Below, one piece after another: positions 59,534 through 64,000 of a stretch of DNA of 64,000 nucleotides. How positions within the stretch are numbered: the stretch's first letter is position 1; every line of letters begins with the position of its first letter. Under the pieces are notes generated by a model. It was not told where the DNA came from, ran no database searches, and worked only from the letters and a program-made list of their open reading frames with translations. The stretch lies in assembly GCA_028768525.1 (NCBI GenBank), contig CP054837.1, positions 4,460,001 to 4,524,000 of the forward strand, read 5' to 3'. Source of the stretch: Desulfobacter sp. (lineage in GTDB: Bacteria > Desulfobacterota > Desulfobacteria > Desulfobacterales > Desulfobacteraceae). Both the position numbers and the translations under genes were made by a program.

Positions 59534-61246
59534 TCATTGGGGGATGTCTTCCTGACCCGGTGGGGGGTGGATATCGGAGATTTTTTTTCCGGACATTCGG
59601 CAGGCCAACAGCATGCAGTTTTCATCTTCAATACAGTCGATGACCCTGCGGCTGATGGTTTCCCCCATCAGGACTTCCTCATCCACAATAACAGTGGCCC
59701 CTGCATCAACAAGATCCTGTTTGTGCAGACTGTAGCGGTTCCTGACCACCAGAGGCATGTCCGGTGCCAGCAGTCGGACTGTCCGGATAATCTCCACAGC
59801 GATTTTAGAGTCAGGCACGGTTATGACGCCCATGCCGGCTCTGGTTATGCCCGCATGGTGGAGGATTTCCTCATTGGCGGCATCACCCAGATGGAGTTCA
59901 AGCCCCTCCTGTGAGGCAAACTCCCGGCTTCGGGGATTGACGTCAATGAGCACCGGCTCAAATTCGTTTTCTTTCAAGGTATGAATCACCTGGCGGCCGG
60001 CAGGCCCAAGTCCCACCACAATGATCCGGCACCCGGGGGCCATGGTCTGGTCATTTTCCGGCGGCCGGTGTTTATGGCCCGGGCCGGAAAACAGGGCCAG
60101 GAGCCGGTCGCTCAGGGGAATGGCCATGGCCACCATATAAGGCGTTGCCAGCATTAAAACAATGGTAATGGAAATGATGAGGTCCATTGTGGGATCATTG
60201 ATCAATGCGCCGTCCCGGGCGGCTGCCGTTAATACAAAGGAGAATTCACCCACCTGGCCCAGGCAAATCCCGGTGGCCATGGCATGGCGCCGGGTCAGGC
60301 CCAGGAATCGGGCAACCCCGAAGATGATTCCGGCTTTTAGCGCAAAGATCAATAGGGCCAGGGGCAGAATGAAATGAAGATGGCCCACGAACCAGACGGG
60401 TTTGACCACCATGCCCACCGAGGCGAAAAACAGGGTGACCATCAGGGTCCGCAGGGAGCCGATATCCCCCCTGACCTGGGCGGCAAAGGGAGATTCACCC
60501 AGAAGCATCCCGGCCACAAAGGCCCCCAACGCCGGAGAGATGCCGATCCAATGGGCGGCCCATGTGGCCCCCAGCCCGGTGGATGCCGCAAAGAGGACGG
60601 TCAATTCCCTATTGGCAAAGAGCTGTGAAGAGGACAGCAGCCGGGGAATCAGGTGGTAGAGAAGCAGATACAGCACCAGCACCAGCCCGGCCACCGCAGC
60701 CAGTAATTTGATGATATGCATTCCCATGTCGGTGCCGCTTCCCGTGGGGGACAAAAGGCCGATCATCAACACCAGAGGAACGATGGCCATATCCTGGAAC
60801 AGGAGAATCCCCAGGCTGCTCCTTCCGTGAACCGATTCCATTTCAACCCTGTCAACCAGCACCCGCAATACAATTGTGGTTGAACTTAATGCCACCAGGG
60901 CGCCCAGAGCCAATGCCGTCGGCAACGGGAAGAAGGGGACCATGACCAGGCTGACAAGGCCAAGGGTGCCGCCCACCTGGCATGCACCGCCCACGAATGC
61001 GGTTTTGCCCATACGCTTGAGCTGGCCGAATGAAAATTCCAGTCCAATGGAAAACAAGAGCAGGGACACGCCGATCTCCGCCATTTCCTCCACCATGGGC
61101 CCATTGTCGATCACCGGGCCCACCACGACACCCGCAAGAATATAGCCAAGAATAGGGCTCTGCCGGAGCCGCTGTGCCAGGCTTCCCATAAAAAAAGCCG
61201 TGCCAAGCAGCATTACAATTTCCATTAAGCCGTGCCAAAGATCCAA
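59534..61246 (-). CDS. CPA2-type cation/proton antiporter with TrkA-N domain (KefB-like)
   Basis: The 570-residue protein starts at TTG with GGAG nine bases before. Twelve or more hydrophobic helices occupy about 1-385 (SPILGYILAGVVVGPVIDNG, LLLFSIGLEFSFGQLKRMG, ALVALSSTTIVLRVLVD and FVAGMLLGESPFAAQVRGDI are typical of the Kef/GerN group). A cytoplasmic Rossmann domain begins RIIVVGLGPAGRQVIHTL (about 411). It should exchange K+ or Na+ for protons. It ends 50 bp from convergent metF and shares no operon. Confidence 0.9.
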   Translation of the reverse strand: MDLWHGLMEIVMLLGTAFFMGSLAQRLRQSPILGYILAGVVVGPVIDNGPMVEEMAEIGVSLLLFSIGLEFSFGQLKRMGKTAFVGGACQVGGTLGLVSLVMVPFFPLPTALALGALVALSSTTIVLRVLVDRVEMESVHGRSSLGILLFQDMAIVPLVLMIGLLSPTGSGTDMGMHIIKLLAAVAGLVLVLYLLLYHLIPRLLSSSQLFANRELTVLFAASTGLGATWAAHWIGISPALGAFVAGMLLGESPFAAQVRGDIGSLRTLMVTLFFASVGMVVKPVWFVGHLHFILPLALLIFALKAGIIFGVARFLGLTRRHAMATGICLGQVGEFSFVLTAAARDGALINDPTMDLIISITIVLMLATPYMVAMAIPLSDRLLALFSGPGHKHRPPENDQTMAPGCRIIVVGLGPAGRQVIHTLKENEFEPVLIDVNPRSREFASQEGLELHLGDAANEEILHHAGITRAGMGVITVPDSKIAVEIIRTVRLLAPDMPLVVRNRYSLHKQDLVDAGATVIVDEEVLMGETISRRVIDCIEDENCMLLACRMSGKKISDIHPPPGQEDIPQ

Positions 61247-61559
61247 GGGTGTATTCTCCTTTGACCGATATTAATTGTTTGCTTCATTCATCGGTTTTAA
61301 ATTTCCCGGCAACCCCAAACCCGCAATAAGGCTTTTTGATACCAGGGGCAGCCGTTGATACATAATCTCTCTGTGCCATATGTATCACCGGTTTCATCAG
61401 CCGGTCAATATCGGCATATTTAATAAAAAATCACCAATCAGGTGCCCGGGATCAGAGGATGAAACAAAATCCGGGTTCGATGAGAATATGGTTGGGTCTA
61501 GGCTATAAAAATTTGTACATATGGCCTGGGTGATGTTGAATAATCCAGGGCAGCAACGA
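61247..61559. other. intergenic region with no gene
   Basis: These 313 bp hold the antiporter gene's control region at the left and the end of the PHA-synthase-like gene at the right. A weak CCTGG/CCAGG hairpin downstream of that gene is followed by a T-rich tract only some 12 bases later. I see nothing else. Confidence 0.45.
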
Positions 61560-63407
61560 TCACGCCTTTTTCCCCGAGGCCTTTCCTGTGGCTTTCTTGG
61601 CGGCAGTCGCTTTTTTAGCCGCCGTTTTTTTGGGCCCCGCCCCTTTTTTAGCCACTGCTGTTTTCTTTGGAGTCTGAACCGGTTTTGGCGTTTTTTTCTG
61701 GGTTCCGGCCTCCATTTTCTCCGGCGCGCCTTTTTTGGCTGCCGGTGCTTTTTTGGGGCTTTGGCTTTTCTTTTTCTGTTCCGCCTTTATCGCTTCTGCT
61801 TTTTCAGCCTCTTTCTTTTCAGCCTCAGCAGCCTTGAGGACCTTGGCAGCTTCAGCGGCTTCCTCCTCGGCTTTATCCATTGCTTCGTTCAGGTCCATCT
61901 GGAACCGGACCGGCCCCCGGTATTCTTTATTGGGTCCGAATCGGGTATGCAGGGCAAAGGGCGATTCCGGATGGGACCATGAGGTGGCAATGGCAATATG
62001 CCCCTTGGGGAAGGGGGCGGTTTCCACCTCAATATAGTCGAGGGGTGCCAGGGCCACTTCTTTTTCTACCAGATCGTCATTTTCGCCGTAGCAGAGGAGC
62101 CAGGGGATCTTCTTTTTTGCGATGCCTCTGAAATTCAGGGTTTTTCCGAAAATCTTTACGGGCAGGGTGCCGTCTTGGGTGACGGGGATATTGTACGAGG
62201 CAAAGCTCATCTGGGTAATGGGCAGGGGGATGTCCGACCGTTCTTTCTGGAGCCAGTAATTGATGGCTGCGGCGGTCTTGCTGATGGTGCTGGTTTTTTT
62301 TCTCATCTGGTCCACCATGAGCATATCCCTTAAAAAGGCCACCACCGGGGTCTGGTCTTCAATGCTTTTAAGCTTGTACACCCAGGCCATGAGCTGTCCG
62401 TCGGCCACCTCATTTCCGTTTGGAAGCGTTTTGGTGCCGTAGAGCAGATCGTTGAACCGCTGGGGAAGATTTTTGAGAAAGGCACCCAGCCCCCTGCTTC
62501 GGGTGCCGTCCATGGGGGCCACGCAGGTGATCAGGGCATCCACGCAGTCGTCCAGTTCATCGGAAAGGATATTGCAGACAGCAGTATATCCGCCCTGGCA
62601 GTATCCGTTCAGGGTGACTTTTTTGCCGTGTGCCTTCATGATCTTTTCGCAAAAGTACCGGGTATCCTTTGCATCGTCTTCCATGGTCATGGTCTGGAAA
62701 GCCGGTGTGGTGCTGATATCTTTCATCACGCGGATATAGGTGGGGATCCCCTGGTTGGCAAAACTGTGGGCATAGCTTTTCTTGTCTGCCGGCAGGAAGC
62801 TTAGGATATTGCATCCCAGGACATAGGGCGGGAGAATGAGCAGGGGTTTTGCCTTTTTATCCACTGCGACACCGGGATCACTGGGCAACACCCTGTACAG
62901 GAGAAACCGGTCCGTTTCATCAAATAAAGGCTTTTTCTGCCGTTCAAAGTGAAACCCGAATTCCGATTCAATATCCTTGACGGACTGGGGAAGGGACTGG
63001 CTGACGCCGTTGATCATTTCTACCTGCCGTTTAAAGAAATCGGCCAGGGTCTCTCCCTTGTCCGGCGAAAAACAATTATACAATGCTTTGATGAAATTAT
63101 TAAACTCAGCCTTTGTTACGTCATTTATGGCCTGCAAGCTGCTTTCAAATGAGCGGCTCATCAGATTCATATTCAGTTCAAAAAGTGATAGATAGTCCTC
63201 CCATTGATTTCCATTGAATCCATCCCCTGTATACTCTTGGTTTATTTTGTACCACTCGGCTTTGCTGAAGTATTGGGAGGCGATAAGGTAGGGAATGAGA
63301 AATTCGTTATTATATTTTGTGAATCCTGAAAATAAATCTTGGGCCGTATTCATCTGGTTTAAAAAGAAAACGTGATTTTCTTGGATTTCTCTGAACAGGT
63401 TTTCCAT
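61560..63407 (-). CDS. PHA-synthase-like alpha/beta hydrolase with histone-like C-terminal tail
   Basis: The 615-residue protein starts at ATG 63407 (GAGGA upstream); the in-frame TTG at 63497 overlaps the promoter and is rejected. An N-terminal helical region (about 1-160) precedes the PhaC core: LLILPPYVLGCNIL, NGYCQGGYTAV with catalytic Cys270 in the PhaC-type box G-x-C-x-G-G, LLCYGENDDLVEK (Asp) and PKGHIAIATSW (His). The last ~110 residues are nearly all Ala, Lys, Glu and Pro (AEAEKKEAEKAEAIKAE, then TAAKKATAAKKATGKASGKK), like histone H1 or PhaF. It should polymerise hydroxyacyl-CoA into storage granules. No phaA, phaB or phasin gene is adjacent. Confidence 0.85.
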   Translation of the reverse strand: MENLFREIQENHVFFLNQMNTAQDLFSGFTKYNNEFLIPYLIASQYFSKAEWYKINQEYTGDGFNGNQWEDYLSLFELNMNLMSRSFESSLQAINDVTKAEFNNFIKALYNCFSPDKGETLADFFKRQVEMINGVSQSLPQSVKDIESEFGFHFERQKKPLFDETDRFLLYRVLPSDPGVAVDKKAKPLLILPPYVLGCNILSFLPADKKSYAHSFANQGIPTYIRVMKDISTTPAFQTMTMEDDAKDTRYFCEKIMKAHGKKVTLNGYCQGGYTAVCNILSDELDDCVDALITCVAPMDGTRSRGLGAFLKNLPQRFNDLLYGTKTLPNGNEVADGQLMAWVYKLKSIEDQTPVVAFLRDMLMVDQMRKKTSTISKTAAAINYWLQKERSDIPLPITQMSFASYNIPVTQDGTLPVKIFGKTLNFRGIAKKKIPWLLCYGENDDLVEKEVALAPLDYIEVETAPFPKGHIAIATSWSHPESPFALHTRFGPNKEYRGPVRFQMDLNEAMDKAEEEAAEAAKVLKAAEAEKKEAEKAEAIKAEQKKKSQSPKKAPAAKKGAPEKMEAGTQKKTPKPVQTPKKTAVAKKGAGPKKTAAKKATAAKKATGKASGKKA

Positions 63408-63497
63408 GGATTGATCCTCAATTATGGTTTTTATAAATGGAACCGGGGCAGATGGTTTCGTAACCTTTGCCCTTCTTTTTTTATGTTGTATGGTCAA

Positions 63498-63525
63498 ATT
63501 ATATAAAAGAGGAAATGCTTGTCAA
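63498..63525 (-). promoter_or_regulatory. promoter of the PHA-synthase-like gene
   Basis: On the minus strand: TTGACA (63525-63520), 16 bp, TATAAT (63503-63498), both perfect. The predicted start near 63491 gives an ~84-nt leader. Confidence 0.8.
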
Positions 63526-63564
63526 CCATAAAATTGTGCATCGCACAATTTTATGGTTGACAAG
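63518..63564. promoter_or_regulatory. 22-bp perfect inverted repeat overlapping the -35 box
   Basis: The arms 63518-63539 and 63543-63564 are exact inverted copies (CTTGTCAACCATAAAATTGT and two more bases) around ATC. The arm contains the -35 of the PHA-synthase promoter, so a bound dimer would block it. It is a likely operator, or a cruciform. Confidence 0.7.
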
Positions 63565-63679
63565 TTTGTCGCTTGGATGATTTGAATTAATGATTTAAGA
63601 AATCAGTGTGTTAGATGTTTGTGTTGTCCCGGTTAGACGCCTGACTATTTAAAGAGTATGTTGCATTGAATCATTGAAT

Positions 63680-63889
63680 TTACATCTTTGTGACATTGTA
63701 TTTTGCGTCTTCCAGATTTTCAAAAAGCGGGCAGATGGTCGGCGGGCCCTCCAATGTCCTGCCCTGTATCAATGTTTCACCCCAGTTTTCGGCTGTAAGT
63801 TTGTCGGCCTCTTTCTGGGAGTGTGCACCAATGACTTTAAAAATCAATAATCCGTAATCCTGGTTGTCTATCTTGGTGTAATAAACCAT
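63680..63889 (-). CDS. small conserved-looking hypothetical protein
   Basis: The 69-residue protein starts MVYYTKIDNQDYGLLIFKVI and has alternating strand, helix and strand text (AHSQKEADKLTAENWG) with no membrane segment. AAGGAG lies upstream of the ATG. I do not recognise a family. It is upstream of the PHA-synthase gene on the same strand but separated by its promoter and palindrome, so it is probably an independent unit. Confidence 0.55.
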   Translation of the reverse strand: MVYYTKIDNQDYGLLIFKVIGAHSQKEADKLTAENWGETLIQGRTLEGPPTICPLFENLEDAKYNVTKM

Positions 63890-64000
63890 TTGACCTTAAC
63901 TCCTTATCGCTGCGAATTTCTGGTTGGGTATCAAATGACATTGCCGGACATGAACCGGCTGATGGTGTCTTTCAGCTTCTCTCCGGCACATTGATAACAC

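Noticed and set aside
63408..63497. TTG start at 63497 for the PHA-synthase-like gene
   Set aside because: It lies one base past the -10 box of the gene's own promoter; ATG 63407 has a ribosome-binding site.
1..64000. CRISPR arrays, tRNA or rRNA genes
   Set aside because: No regularly spaced short repeats, and no tRNA or rRNA signatures were recognised on reading the sequence; a tRNAscan-type search was not possible.

Overview
The window looks like chromosome from a strictly anaerobic sulfate reducer of the Desulfobacterales (Desulfobacterota). The evidence is a complete Hmc transmembrane electron-transfer operon with a 16-haem cytochrome, a Wood-Ljungdahl reductase cluster (MetF, MetV, MvhD, HdrA and HdrD-like proteins) that uses selenocysteine twice, many two-component sensors, and a GC-rich backbone interrupted by AT-rich accessory islands. 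No rRNA, tRNA or CRISPR array was seen.

Layout. 1-5.1 kb: the 3' end of an FrhB-like gene, a PilZ-like protein, and a minus-strand group encoding a secreted VWA protein, a histidine kinase and an OmpR-type regulator. 4.6-11.8 kb: an Rrf2 regulator and hmcABCDEF, read on the minus strand from a promoter near 11.75 kb. A 126-bp imperfect palindrome lies between hmcD and hmcE, and hmcD is a 41-codon gene. 11.9-18.5 kb: a thioesterase, a PAS kinase, a fluoride channel, and a Cache-type kinase followed by a lone receiver and by a receiver domain fused directly to a formate/nitrite (FNT) channel. 18.8-21.2 kb: an AT-rich block that I read as an integrase-less integron cassette array with three attC sites whose core sequences match as cassette chemistry predicts. 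21.4-21.7 kb: a three-way-junction RNA candidate with two identical AGGAC hairpin loops, resembling a CsrA/RsmA sponge, followed by a terminator. 21.8-31.5 kb: ychF, a DUF342/FapA protein, PilZ and HDOD signalling proteins, a FadL porin, a TPR protein and D-serine dehydratase. 31.5-41 kb: an AraC regulator, a flavin-type ferredoxin protein, a methyltransferase, a molybdopterin enzyme, a LysR regulator, two flavodoxin-fold reductases, an ATC-hydrolase-like protein and a radical SAM protein. 41.4-43.1 kb: an acyl-CoA ligase. 43.1-49 kb: a second AT-rich island holding a membrane protein between diverged repeats, and a TPR/metallo-beta-lactamase gene split by an IS4-family element with a perfect 9-bp target duplication. 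49-59.5 kb: EfpL, then an HTH-receiver regulator and a run of genes for methylene-tetrahydrofolate reduction coupled to Hdr-type electron transfer. 59.5-64 kb: a cation/proton antiporter, a PHA-synthase-like protein with a histone-like tail, and a small hypothetical gene.

How the parts fit. Hmc would link periplasmic cytochrome electrons to a cytoplasmic HdrD-like module. The MetF/MetV/MvhD/HdrA cluster would couple methylene-H4folate reduction or methyl-H4folate oxidation to low-potential electron carriers, probably for complete oxidation of organic acids or autotrophy. FadL, the acyl-CoA ligase, the thioesterase and the PHA synthase fit a fatty-acid-using, storage-polymer-forming lifestyle. 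These functional statements rest on family recognition; no database search was run.
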